Shown: piece by piece, positions 22,978 through 33,300 of the stretch
Layout: each line of letters opens with the position of its first letter
How positions within the stretch are numbered: position 1 is the first letter of the stretch
NCBI RefSeq assembly: GCF_046506625.1
Contig: NZ_JBKFFP010000008.1
Coordinates: 1-64,000, forward strand
Length of the DNA: 64,000 bases
Source of the DNA: Zhengella sedimenti
GTDB taxonomy: Bacteria; Pseudomonadota; Alphaproteobacteria; Rhizobiales; Rhizobiaceae
Direction of reading: 5' to 3'
Position numbers and translations under genes: made by a program
The notes under the pieces: model-generated
Databases searched by the model: none
Seen by the model: the letters and a program-made list of their open reading frames with translations, nothing else
What the model was told of the DNA's origin: nothing

Positions 22978-25900
22978 TCAGAACTTGCCGACCATGTTGA
23001 TGAAGGCGCCCTGGTCGTCGAGCGTGAGGTCGCGCAGGTCGTCGGTGAAGCGCCCGAAATTGTAGCCCACGCCGAGCTTGAAATTGTCACCGACATGCCG
23101 GTAGGCGGCGGCCAGGAAGCCGTAATCCGTCGTCCCGGATCCGGGCAGGTGCAAGGCGCGGCCTTCGAAGAGGATGTCCCACTTCTTCACGACATGAATG
23201 TCGGCGCGCAGGATGCCGAGATGGGCATCCGCCTTCGACCAGATCTTCGTCAGGCGGTCCTGGCTGCGGCCGAGACGCATGCCGTATTTCGCCCCCACGG
23301 TGAGCCATCGGTTGATGTCGTAATTGCCGTCTGCCGACAGGATGTGGCTCTGCTGGGCGGGACCCGCCAGATCGCCAGCGGCGTTCACCTGTGACGGGCC
23401 GGGCAGGTCGTGGAGGAAGGTGTACTTGAACAGCATGTTGAAGCGGTCGTTGTCGACCGGCCGGTAGGCGGCGGCAATGGAGGCTTCGGCATACTCGCCG
23501 TCGCGGATGCTCGATCCCGGCGCGTTGGAGAACAGGACATCGGCGCCGGCCTGCAGGGTCAAGGCCTCGTCCGGCTTCCAGCCGATCTTGACGCCGCCGC
23601 CCCAGGTATCGGCGTCGCGGGTGCCGTCGGTGGAGCGTTCGCTTCGGAATTCGCCGCGCATGCGCGCGGTGAGTCCGTCCTCGTCATTGCGGTAGGTCGC
23701 AGCAGCGGACACGGCGAAGCGGTCGAAGTCGGATGCCTTGGCGCCGTTCACGATGCGGTCGTCACGGATCTGGCCGCTTTCGAAGCCGCCGGTCAGTGTC
23801 CATGCCTTCGTCGGCTGGTATGTCACCCCGTAGGTCTGTCCCAGGGACCGGTTGCGGCCGAAAAGATCGAGGTTCGATTCGGTGAAGACCGAAAGTTCAT
23901 CGGACAGCTTGCGGCGCATGCCAGCGACGATGGTTCCCTGGTCCGTGCCCTGCAGGATCGAGCCGCTCTGGCTCCAGGACCGGTCGGGGTCCAGGCGGTA
24001 GCCGACATAATAGCGCGTATCGGCATCGGGATCGTAGCCGATGGTGCCGAGCGCGCCCCATCCCGTCGTGCCATAGGATGCCTCACCGGTCAGGGTTATC
24101 CGGTCGGACAACCGCCAGCTTGCGCCCAGACCGGCCCGGTCATTGGCGCGGATCGAACCGCGGCGCAGCAGCGTGGCCTGTCCGAAGCCGTAAACGGTCA
24201 GATCACCGCTGAAGGCCCGTTCGACGCGAAGCCCTGCCACCAGGCGTTCGCCATTGTAGCCAAAGGTGGTCACGGCCGGATTGGCCATTTCGGTATAGGC
24301 GAGTCCCAGCGCCACCTTCCAGCCTTCGTCCGGCCGGAGGGTCATCGTGGCCTGACCCTCGCGCTCGCGCCGGCCATTGTCATCGGCACGTTCGTCATAG
24401 CGGGCGCCGACGGAAAGCCGGTCGGTCACCACGACCTCCGCATGGGCGCCCCAGATCCGCTCGTCGACACCGGTATTGTAACCAAGCGTCTGGAACCCGC
24501 CCTGGCGCTCCTCGTAATAGCCGCCGAGCGTGCCTTTCACCGAGCCATCCGTGAGTTCCTCCAGCGCGGCCTCGCCCTTCACCCGCCATGCCAGCGCCGT
24601 GACGTTGCGATTGCCTGACGCTGTCTCGTCAGACGAGGTCAGACCGCCATCGGTGGACACGGTGGAGCCGAAACCCGGACCGCGGGAGGTGGCGATTTCG
24701 GCTTCCAGCCAGGTGCGGTCGGACTTGCGCAGCAGGATGTCCGCGCCCGCGGCCTGCTGGTCGGCGGTTCCGGTTGTCTCGCTCATGCCGGTCGCGCCGA
24801 TGCGGACATGCTCGCCCAGCCAGCGCTCGGCGCGCCCGCCATAGGCATAGCCGTCAAGGTCGGCCGCCGCAGGGGTGTATTCGTAGGTTACCACGAGCCA
24901 GACATTGTCCCCGCCATTGGCGGACGTGCGCACGGGATCGGCGGTGCCGGTAATCGACGGAAGCGGCCGGCGCAGGATCAGGACGCCCTGGATGTAGTCG
25001 ATGTCGTAGTCCGTGCCCTCGACGAGGCGCTTGCGTTCCCGCACCACGCCGGTCACCGGGTCGCGGACCTCCGCGGTCACCGTTTCCGAACCGGTGGTGA
25101 TGTCCTGGCGCTTCAGGAAGAAGGACGAGCCGCCAGTGCCGCGCAATTCCTCGCGCTGCGGCAGGGTGCCGGGCTGGGCGGCGTAGACCATGATGTCGGT
25201 CTTGCGTTCGCCGAAAGCGGTCGTGTCGCCGGAGCGGTAATGCGCCTGCGCCCCATAGAGGGCGCGGCTGTTGGCCAGAAAGGTCGTGTGCCCGATCGCG
25301 GTGCGGTAGTTGCCCCACATGACATGGCTGTCGCCGCGTTCGAGCCGGACGTAGAACTTGCCCTGGGTCGGTGCGTCCTCGGTATAGGTCGAACCGTCGC
25401 CATAGACCGGATAGTAGTCGTCCGGGTCGAGACGGCGCAGGACGGAGCGCGCATCCTTCTCGTCCAGCCCCTTGAACAGGGTCGACAGCTTGCCCTCCCC
25501 GGTGTCGGCCGCCGCGGTGAGGAGGTAATCGCCCCTGACCTTGCCTTTCAGGTAGAAGGCCAGACGTCCGCGCGTATAGATCTTGTCGAATTCGCCATCC
25601 CTGACCGACTCGATTCCGGCATCGCCAAAGCGGCGTCCGACGGTCAGGTCCGCAAGGCCGACATAGAACCAGTCACTCGCCGGAATGGACACATCGCGCT
25701 CGATGAAGACCGACTTGCCATTGGCGCGCGGAATCTCAACGGAGACCGTGTGTTCGCCCGCCGGAACGATGCGCTGCACCACGAAGCGGCCGTCACCGTC
25801 CACCGGCACACGTTCGCCCATCACCGCCACGGCGCTGCTTGCCGGTGCGTGCTCGCCGCTCACGGTTATCGCACCGCCATGCACCCGGATGTTGCGCCGC

Positions 25901-26487
25901 GCAGTGCGGTCTTCGCCCATACCCGGCGCAGATGCGTCCTTCGCTTCCGCGCCCGTGTCACGGCTGGTCCGGCTGAGCGTCAGCGGCTCCGTTTCATCGA
26001 AGCGCCCCGCCGTGTCATGGACGCGGAAGACATATTCATAGCGGCCAGGCCCGTAGACCGGCATGACCCATCCGGCCGTATCGTTCGGCGCGACGGGAAT
26101 GGTCGCCGCGCGCTCGCGGCGCCCGGCATCATCGATCCCGGTGATGATGATCTCGCCACGCTCGATGAAGGCGGGATAATTGGCGGTGGCGAGGAAGCGG
26201 ACCGTTTCGCCGGCCTGAAAAGAACTGCGGACCGGCTGGGTGGAGACATTGAGGCGCGGTTCGACCGAAAGCCCGTCGAAGTTCACTTTCACGTCGACGG
26301 CGCGCGCGGAAGCGTCCGGCGCTTTTGGCCCCGACTTCTCCATGGCACCGTTGTCGCCCACCGTGATGACGAAGGGATCATCCTCCGCCGCGACGGGCAG
26401 CGCCATTGCCAATACTGTGAGGCTTACCGCTGCCAGTAAAGACAGCGACCGCCGGGGGAGCCCCCGCCCCCGAACACACACATCCAT
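22978..26487 (-). CDS. Large outer-membrane beta-barrel protein of the surface locus
   Basis: The 1,169-residue product starts with a signal peptide (LSLLAAVSLTVLAMALPVAA). Residues about 60-260 are Ig-like, with QAGETVRFLATANYPAFIERGEI and a carboxypeptidase-regulatory-like strand set around GRFVVQRIVPAGEHTV. From about 275 the sequence alternates polar and hydrophobic residues in more than 20 short strands with many Tyr/Trp/Gly and ends in phenylalanine (MVGKF), as expected for an outer-membrane barrel. I see no TonB box or plug domain, so a TonB-dependent receptor is unlikely. It is the last gene of the DUF11/TSP3 surface set and could be its outer-membrane anchor or export channel, which is inference. 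The start has no clear ribosome-binding site. Confidence 0.75.
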   Translation of the reverse strand: MDVCVRGRGLPRRSLSLLAAVSLTVLAMALPVAAEDDPFVITVGDNGAMEKSGPKAPDASARAVDVKVNFDGLSVEPRLNVSTQPVRSSFQAGETVRFLATANYPAFIERGEIIITGIDDAGRRERAATIPVAPNDTAGWVMPVYGPGRYEYVFRVHDTAGRFDETEPLTLSRTSRDTGAEAKDASAPGMGEDRTARRNIRVHGGAITVSGEHAPASSAVAVMGERVPVDGDGRFVVQRIVPAGEHTVSVEIPRANGKSVFIERDVSIPASDWFYVGLADLTVGRRFGDAGIESVRDGEFDKIYTRGRLAFYLKGKVRGDYLLTAAADTGEGKLSTLFKGLDEKDARSVLRRLDPDDYYPVYGDGSTYTEDAPTQGKFYVRLERGDSHVMWGNYRTAIGHTTFLANSRALYGAQAHYRSGDTTAFGERKTDIMVYAAQPGTLPQREELRGTGGSSFFLKRQDITTGSETVTAEVRDPVTGVVRERKRLVEGTDYDIDYIQGVLILRRPLPSITGTADPVRTSANGGDNVWLVVTYEYTPAAADLDGYAYGGRAERWLGEHVRIGATGMSETTGTADQQAAGADILLRKSDRTWLEAEIATSRGPGFGSTVSTDGGLTSSDETASGNRNVTALAWRVKGEAALEELTDGSVKGTLGGYYEERQGGFQTLGYNTGVDERIWGAHAEVVVTDRLSVGARYDERADDNGRREREGQATMTLRPDEGWKVALGLAYTEMANPAVTTFGYNGERLVAGLRVERAFSGDLTVYGFGQATLLRRGSIRANDRAGLGASWRLSDRITLTGEASYGTTGWGALGTIGYDPDADTRYYVGYRLDPDRSWSQSGSILQGTDQGTIVAGMRRKLSDELSVFTESNLDLFGRNRSLGQTYGVTYQPTKAWTLTGGFESGQIRDDRIVNGAKASDFDRFAVSAAATYRNDEDGLTARMRGEFRSERSTDGTRDADTWGGGVKIGWKPDEALTLQAGADVLFSNAPGSSIRDGEYAEASIAAAYRPVDNDRFNMLFKYTFLHDLPGPSQVNAAGDLAGPAQQSHILSADGNYDINRWLTVGAKYGMRLGRSQDRLTKIWSKADAHLGILRADIHVVKKWDILFEGRALHLPGSGTTDYGFLAAAYRHVGDNFKLGVGYNFGRFTDDLRDLTLDDQGAFINMVGKF

Positions 26488-26579
26488 ATTTCGACCCGCA
26501 CACTGGTCATTTGCCCATTATCCTAAACCGGCAGGGTTAAATCGCCGTTAAGGAGTTCGATTCCGGTCGTTTTGCCGGT

Positions 26580-29246
26580 TCAGTTCCTTTCCCGGCGAAT
26601 GTCGATTTCAAGTTCATAGGGTGCCCCCGCTTCACGCCAGCGTTTCCGGATTTCCGCCTGAAGGGCCTTCATCCGCTCGCTTGCCAGCGCCCTTTCCTCC
26701 GACGTCCGGTAGACAATCGTCAGATAGGAATATTCGCCCTTGAGGATACCGATGAGCCTTTCCATGCCAGCCTGCCAGCGTGGCGCCAGGCGTTCGCTGC
26801 CGGCCGCGAAGGCCTCGTCATTCAGATCGAGCCGGATCGGCCGGCCTGCGGCGGCGCCGAAGTTCATCTCCACCATCTTGCCCGGCGTCAGCCGCACGAC
26901 ACGCGGGTTCTCCGTCGTCAGCCGGTAGCCGGCCGGCAACGTCCTGTCGTCGAGCTTGAGAATGAAATTCGATCCGATGTCCTGATCCGGCATGTCGGCG
27001 CAGGGAACATGGAAACGTCCCTGACTGTCCGTGGTGATCAGGACGCCGCGAACGGTGGCCAGCCGGACACCGGCCAGCCCCTTTTCTCCGGCGTCCTGGT
27101 AGCCATTGCCATTCGTATCCGCAAAGACCTTGCCGATGACGTCGGAACAATCGAAGACCGGCTCTGCCGTGAGTTCGACCGTCGCCGTCGCCGTCGGCGC
27201 CAGCGGCACGCCGCCCGGGTCGCTGACATCGGCGCGATTGACATATGCGCCTGGACCCGCCGAAGCCAGCGACTGCAAGGTCAGCGTCACCTCGATGGTT
27301 GCGTCCGGACCGAGCGGGAGCAATCCGAAATCGATGCGCGCGGCGGTCACGGCCGGCGATGCAGGCGATCCGTTCACTGATGCCGAATTGGCCACATAGG
27401 CAAATCCCGGCGGCGTCCGGTCCACGATGCGGACCTGGCCCGCATCATCGGTCGACCGGTTCGCGACACGGATCGTATAGGACACCCGCTCCCCGCGGCG
27501 GATCGTCTGCTGACCCGCGACCTTGGTGATCGAAACATTCCCCGTCGCCGCGAAGGGATCAAGCGGGATGTGGTTGTGGATGACATTGCGATCGCCGGGT
27601 TCCAGCAGGAAGGCCAGAATGTAGGGCAGCGTCGCGGCTCCGGCCGGCGGCACGGCCTGCGCCGCCGGCTCGCAGGTGCCGCCCGGCGTCGCGTCGAACA
27701 CGCATGCGGTCACATCCAGCGGGCCCGGGAGGGGCGGATGCGTGGAAGAGGGTGCGGACGCATAGCCGGCAGGCGCACGCACGGTGATGCGGTATTCCGT
27801 CTCATTGGCCGGGCAGAGCGCATCGCGGCCCGGGAAGATATCGAACCGGTAGGCGCCATCCGGGCCCGTTATGGTGTCCTGCTGGGCAGGATCGACGAAA
27901 CAGGCCGCGGGCAATGGCGTTCCGGCAGCATTCGTCATGGTGACGAGGGCGCCGGCAACCGGCGCGCCGCTGACGGAATCATAAACCACGCCGGAAGGAT
28001 CAATCGGCATGTTCTGGTCTATGATATTGCCGCCGGGCGCCACGCTCAGTTCATCCATGCCGCCGATGACCTTGCCGCCGGGATCACGGAACACGAGGGA
28101 ATAGCCGTCGGCCGGCAGGACACCCGTCATGCGATACGCACCGTCCTGCCCCGTTTTCACCGACATGATCACCTTGCCGGACGCATCAACAAGATCAACC
28201 GTGTAATCGGGAAGCGCGCTGTCGTATCGCGGATCGAAGCGGCCGTCACCATCCACATCGCGATAGACATAGCCCGTGACGGTGGCCCTGCTCACACCGA
28301 TCTCGGCCGTGTCGGAGACCGGGCCGAGCACCGCGCCGGACGGCGTGCGGGCGGTGACCTCGACGGTATCGGTGACGCTCCCGGTTTCCATGTTTTCGCG
28401 GGTGACGACATGTGTCGCCGTACAGGTCTCTTCCGCGCCGGGCTCCATGACGGCAACCGGAATTCCGGACGGGCAGGCAAGGGTCTGCGCGGCCGCATCG
28501 ACCGGTGTGACGGATTGGAGTGTCTGGTTGCCGGTATTGGTGATCGTTATCTCGAATTCGACCGTGTCGCCAATGGCTGTGTAGTCGGCCGTCTTTCCGG
28601 TCTTTTCCACGATCATTGCCGGGGCGCCCGTGATCGAAACCACTGTCGGGTCGTTGCCGGGGTCGCCGTCGCCATTGCCATCGGTCGCGCCGTTGTCATC
28701 GTCGGAACCGGCAGTGACGCTGTCGCTCCGGTCGGGGAGGTAGGCGACGGCCTTGGCCTGGTTCGAGAGCGATCCCCTGTCGATATCCGCCTGGGTGAGA
28801 ACATATCGCGCGGTCACCGACGTATCGGTTGCACCCGGCGCAAGGCTGGCGACCGGAGCGCCCGTCACCTCGATCCCGTCCAGCGGGTCATCGATCGCGA
28901 TATCGATGAGCGTCACGTTGCCGGTATTGCGCAGGACAAAGGCATAAGTGACGACATCGCCGGCATCGAGCCGGCCGTCGCCGCCATCATCCACCGTGGC
29001 GGTTTTTTGCAGGTCAAGACCCGGGCGTGGCGCGACAAGCTGGACATCGACTGTCGATGTCTGGCTCGTCACCGGCGAACCGCCGGGCAGTTCGCCCCTT
29101 GCCTGGGCCGTGTTGGACATGGCTGCCGTGGCAGTATTCGTCGATGCCGGGCCAAATGCCAGGAGGCATGCCAGAAGGCTTCTGGACGCAAGACGCCTGA
29201 AGGCTCCGTTGTTCTTTCGCATCGATCTCGCCACGTCGTCTGCCAT
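26580..29246 (-). CDS. Secreted DUF11/SdrD-like protein with OmpA-like C-terminus
   Basis: The 888-residue protein has a signal sequence (RSLLACLLAFGPASTNTATA). Two DUF11 domains follow (about 75-290), with LDLQKTATVDDGGDGRLDAGDVVTY-type starts. Next come SdrD B-like carboxypeptidase-fold domains (GYVYRDVDGDGRFDPRYD and GKVFADTNGNGYQDAGEKG), a third DUF11 domain (about 590-700) and a C-terminal part (about 800-888) that resembles a divergent OmpA peptidoglycan-binding domain: LNDEAFAAGSERLAPRW, then SEERALASERMKALQAEI. It may therefore bridge the cell wall and the surface proteins encoded upstream. An alternative start at 29222 (MRKNNG) would give a more typical signal peptide. Confidence 0.75.
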   Translation of the reverse strand: MADDVARSMRKNNGAFRRLASRSLLACLLAFGPASTNTATAAMSNTAQARGELPGGSPVTSQTSTVDVQLVAPRPGLDLQKTATVDDGGDGRLDAGDVVTYAFVLRNTGNVTLIDIAIDDPLDGIEVTGAPVASLAPGATDTSVTARYVLTQADIDRGSLSNQAKAVAYLPDRSDSVTAGSDDDNGATDGNGDGDPGNDPTVVSITGAPAMIVEKTGKTADYTAIGDTVEFEITITNTGNQTLQSVTPVDAAAQTLACPSGIPVAVMEPGAEETCTATHVVTRENMETGSVTDTVEVTARTPSGAVLGPVSDTAEIGVSRATVTGYVYRDVDGDGRFDPRYDSALPDYTVDLVDASGKVIMSVKTGQDGAYRMTGVLPADGYSLVFRDPGGKVIGGMDELSVAPGGNIIDQNMPIDPSGVVYDSVSGAPVAGALVTMTNAAGTPLPAACFVDPAQQDTITGPDGAYRFDIFPGRDALCPANETEYRITVRAPAGYASAPSSTHPPLPGPLDVTACVFDATPGGTCEPAAQAVPPAGAATLPYILAFLLEPGDRNVIHNHIPLDPFAATGNVSITKVAGQQTIRRGERVSYTIRVANRSTDDAGQVRIVDRTPPGFAYVANSASVNGSPASPAVTAARIDFGLLPLGPDATIEVTLTLQSLASAGPGAYVNRADVSDPGGVPLAPTATATVELTAEPVFDCSDVIGKVFADTNGNGYQDAGEKGLAGVRLATVRGVLITTDSQGRFHVPCADMPDQDIGSNFILKLDDRTLPAGYRLTTENPRVVRLTPGKMVEMNFGAAAGRPIRLDLNDEAFAAGSERLAPRWQAGMERLIGILKGEYSYLTIVYRTSEERALASERMKALQAEIRKRWREAGAPYELEIDIRRERN

Positions 29247-29274
29247 GGAAAATGGGCTTGCAGAGCCGGAGGAC

Positions 29275-29301
29275 GCCGGAGCGGCCGTTGACCGCTCCGG
29301 C
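29275..29301 (-). terminator. Strong hairpin between two DUF11 genes
   Basis: A perfect 10-bp GC-rich stem (GCCGGAGCGG/CCGCTCCGGC) with a 7-nt loop lies 12 bp after the stop of the upstream gene. No T-tract follows, so it is more likely an RNA-stability or partial attenuation element than a full terminator. Confidence 0.45.
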
Positions 29302-29312
29302 AGGTTTCAGAC

Positions 29313-30317
29313 TCAGTCGTCGTTCAGGACGTCGGATTCCGTCACCGTATAGGTACCGGAGCATGTCACCGTCCCGCCCGGCGCCAGCGTGTCGATACGG
29401 TTCGCCTGGACCGTGAAGCCCGGGCAGGTTATCGTCACCGCAGTGCCGCCCTCGAAGGCCGTTTCCGTCACGTCGATGTTGGTGACCGTGACGTTGCCGA
29501 CGTTCTCTACTTCGAACTCATAGGTGATCACGTCGCCGATCGCGTAGGGCGTGGTGCCGCCATCATCCGAAACCCCGTCACCGCGTGTCGCGATCTTGGT
29601 GAGTTGCAGGCCGGGTTCTAGCGGAATCGTCGTTGCCACGGTCAGGACGGATGCCGCGTTCTGCGTCGCGGCATTGCCGTTGACGTCTTGCGCGGACACA
29701 GAGGTCAGAGTGTTGGCGACGGCGTCCGTGATGCCGGCTGCATTGTCAACGTCTTCCTGGGTAAGCGTGTAGGTGAATTCATATGTCCAGGAATTCCCGG
29801 GCGTCAGGTTGGGTGCCGCCGGTTCGGTCGCGCTCGTCGGCGTGGTCGGAACCACAGGTACCGTCCCGGTCAGGGCATTGCCGTCGAATGCCGGTCCCGG
29901 ATCCGCCAGCCCGACGTTGGTGAGCGAGACATTGCCACTGTTGGCCACGACAACGCGGTATGTCACAACATCACCACCGTCGATGCTGTCGGCATCATTG
30001 CCTTGGTCGACCGATATGCCGACGACCGACTTGGTAACCGTGAACTCCGGGGTCGAAGCCTCGACATTCACCTGAACCGTATCGGACGGTTCGGACCCGG
30101 TGCTATAGACGGGATTCCCGTTCGGCAGCGTACCGTTGACGGTCGCGGTGTTGTCGAGCGTCGCCCATGCAGGCGAAGCCGAAGCCGTGGCGAGCAGGAA
30201 TGCCACGGCAAACCGGCCCTTTCCTCGAGTCATGCAGATTCTGTCAGCATTCATGGTCAGTTTTCCCTCATCAATACCGGACAGGCCCGGTGCCGCACCC
30301 AAAAAGGTCTTGATCAT
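29313..30317 (-). CDS. Secreted DUF11 repeat protein
   Basis: From the ATG at 30317, which follows AGGAGGAG at 6 nt, the product has 334 residues. A second in-frame ATG at 30254, also with a GAGGG site, directly precedes a signal peptide (RFAVAFLLATASASPAWA) and may be the real start. The mature protein holds two DUF11 domains, with FTVTKSVVGISVDQ and LQLTKIATRGDGVSDDG starts, and little else. It stops right at the end of the second domain, like the larger protein encoded upstream. It lies 11 bp downstream of that gene and is in one operon with it. DUF11 proteins form extracellular stalk-like structures; the role here is unknown. Confidence 0.8.
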   Translation of the reverse strand: MIKTFLGAAPGLSGIDEGKLTMNADRICMTRGKGRFAVAFLLATASASPAWATLDNTATVNGTLPNGNPVYSTGSEPSDTVQVNVEASTPEFTVTKSVVGISVDQGNDADSIDGGDVVTYRVVVANSGNVSLTNVGLADPGPAFDGNALTGTVPVVPTTPTSATEPAAPNLTPGNSWTYEFTYTLTQEDVDNAAGITDAVANTLTSVSAQDVNGNAATQNAASVLTVATTIPLEPGLQLTKIATRGDGVSDDGGTTPYAIGDVITYEFEVENVGNVTVTNIDVTETAFEGGTAVTITCPGFTVQANRIDTLAPGGTVTCSGTYTVTESDVLNDD

Positions 30318-30328
30318 TGCCGCTCCTC

Positions 30329-33300
30329 CTAGTTCTGAAGCGTTTCGATATCCTGCACTCGGACCGTGTAGTCCGCCGTGAACGTGATGGTGTCGCCGGG
30401 TGCCAGCACATCCCATGTTGGTCCCGCGCCGTCGGCATCGGTCGAATCGCCCGCCGCCGCGCCGCCGTCATTGGTCAGGGAGACAGTGACCGGGCTTCCC
30501 GGATTGTTGCCACCGAGGAAGGCCGGATCGGTCCCGTTCGTGGTGTCGGTCACCTGCACGTTGTTGACGACCGTGTTTCCGGTATTGGTCACCGCGTAGG
30601 AATAGCGGATCACATCCCCCGCTCCGGCCTGCCCGTCGCCATTGCCATCGGTCACGAAGACATGGCTTTTCACCAGCGTCAGTTCCGGCTGCTGCGTCAA
30701 TGTCGCCGTGACTTGCGCATCGTCCGAGCGGATCGGGTTCAGGCCGGTATTGCCCTCGGCATAAGCCGTGTTGGTCACCTCACCGGCCTCGATGTCCGCC
30801 TGCACCAGCGTGTAATCCGCCGTCACGATCCAGGTCTCGCCGGGATCGAGCTGGCCATTGGCATTCGTATCGCCGCTGTCCGGCGACGTAACCGTGACCG
30901 TGCCGATCTTGTCATCGACAATCTGCACCGATGTCAGCGCGGCGGCATTGCCGGCCGGATTGGCAATGGTGAAGGTGTAGCTGATGGTGTCGCCCGCGCT
31001 GTCATGGCCGGAATTGTCGGCATCGCTGCGCGCGCCTTCCACCTTGGCAAGCGTCACATAAGTCTGGCAGATCTCGACGCTGTCGAACAGGTTGCCGTTG
31101 CCGAGATTTCCGCCGGTCGTGGCAACCCCTGTGAAGCTGGCCGAGATCGTGCCGGCCGAAGGGCCAGCCACATGCGTCGCCGTATAGGTCTGCCAGGCCA
31201 ACCGGCCGGAGGTGAAGTTGCCGAAATCCGTCTGGCCACCGCTGTTGTCGCTGATCAGCAGGCTGGCCGTATCGTCCCCCGCGCGGCCACGATGGGCCCA
31301 GTGGACGCGAACCTCAGCCCTGGGCTGGATGGCGTGCGGACCCTGCACCATGTTGTTGCCCATTTCGGCCAATTGTGTGCCGGTATGGGCAGGAACGCCG
31401 TTGAAACCCGTTTGCCAGACCTCGAATCCGCCGCCGGACTGCGTCCAGCCGGGCAGCGTCGCGGTGTTGTGGAAATCGGGCGGATCATCGGTATAGACAG
31501 GGTCTTCCATGCCGCCATTGGTGGCCAGGTTCGTGCCGGTACAGGCCGCCACGCCGGTGACCGCGGGCATGGACAAGGTGACGGTGGCGATTGCCGTATC
31601 GCAGACGGCGGGATCGGAAACGAGACAGATCTGGTAGCGGAAATTGTAGGTACGCGCTGTTCGCAGGCGCGGCACGGTGATCGTGCCATCCGCATTGATC
31701 ACCGCGCCGGCCATCCCGTCGAGATTGGTGATGGTGGCCGTGACATCGGCTGGATCGAAGGCCACTCCGCCGAAGAAGTCGTTGGTGAAAACGGTCGCCG
31801 TGGTGCCGCCGGTCTCGCTGTCGATCGGCGTGGCAGAAAAGTCGTCGTCGTTGGCGACAAGGTTATTGAGCGTAGCGGTGACCTGCGCGTCCCCTGAACG
31901 GATCGTGTTCAAGCCGGTATTGCCCTCGGCATGGGCCGTGCTGGTGACGTTTCCGGTGTCCACATCAGCCTGCACCAGCGTATAGTCGGCCGTCACGATC
32001 CAGGTCTCTCCAGGATCGAGCTGGCCATTACCGTTGGTGTCGCCGCTGTCTGGTGCGGAAACCGGCACAGTGCCGATCTTGTCGTCGACAATCTGCACGG
32101 CGGACAGGGGCGCTTCGTTACCGGCCGGGTTGGCGATGGTGAAGGTGTAGCTGATGGTGTCGCCCGCGCTGTTGCTGCCGGAGCCGTCGACATCCGTGCG
32201 GGTCCCTTCGGCCTTGGTCAGCGTCACGTAGGTCTGGCACACCTCGACGCCGTCGAGCAGATTGCCCTCCCCGGCTCCGCCAGCACCTGCGATGGTCGTG
32301 AAATCGAGCGTTGCGCTGGTCGCCGCGGCATCAGCGACATGCGTGGTTCCGCGAAGAACCCAGCCGGACGGACCAGTGGTGAAGTTGCCGTAAACTGTTG
32401 TCGAGCCACCGTTGTCGGACACGGCAAGACGCGCCGTATCATCACCTACTCGGCCCTGATGTGCCCAATAAATCCTCAGTTCTGCCCGCGGCTGGATCGT
32501 AGTGATTGCATGCGTAAGTGTGCCGCCGGTTGTATTGGCAGCCATCTCGATGAACTGGCTGCCGGTATAGGCGGACTTGCCTTGAAATACGGTCTGCCAA
32601 AATTCGATAACTCCCTCGGTGCTGGTCCATTCCGCCACATTTGTGTCGGGGAGCCTCTGATTTTTGCCTGCCATGACGGTGTTTTCAAATGAACCGTTGG
32701 CCGAGAGATTCACGCCTGTGCAGTAGGGTGTTCCGGACGCGGGCAGGCTCTCCACGACGATCGCCTCTTCCAGGTCATCTCCCGTAGTGCCCGGATCGGT
32801 CTGGTCGCCGGCGGCGGCCGTCGTGGTGTTGGTGATTGTCCGACTTGCCTGCCCGGCATCGACCGTGGCGGAAATGTCCAGCGTGACCGGCGTGCCATTG
32901 GCCACATCGCCGATGGTCCAGACACCGGTCGTCTCGTCATAGCTGCCGGCGCTCGCGGTGTGACTGTCGTAAGTCAGCCCGGCGGGCAGCTGGTCGGTCA
33001 GCGCAACGTTCGTCGCCGTGGCGCCGGCAGTCGCATTGGTCACCGTGATGCGGAAGGTGACCGTATCGCCCACCGCCGGGGTCGAATCCGCCGATTGCAG
33101 CGTCTTGACGGTGACGAGGTCGTAGACGTCCTCGTTGACCGTGATGGTGGCCGTGGCCGTATCAGTCAGGCCGGAAGGGTCGGCAATCCGATAGGTAAAG
33201 CTGTCTGACTTGCCGTAGTAGCCGTTCGGATCGTAGTTAAAGGTCCCGTCCGCATTGACAGTCAGCAGCGCACCCGACGCAAGTGAGATCTGCGTGCCGA

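Noticed and set aside
30317..31897. 526-codon plus-strand ORF
   Set aside because: Antisense to the TSP3/LamG/DUF11 protein. Composition is Arg/Gly/His-rich and no domain is recognisable.
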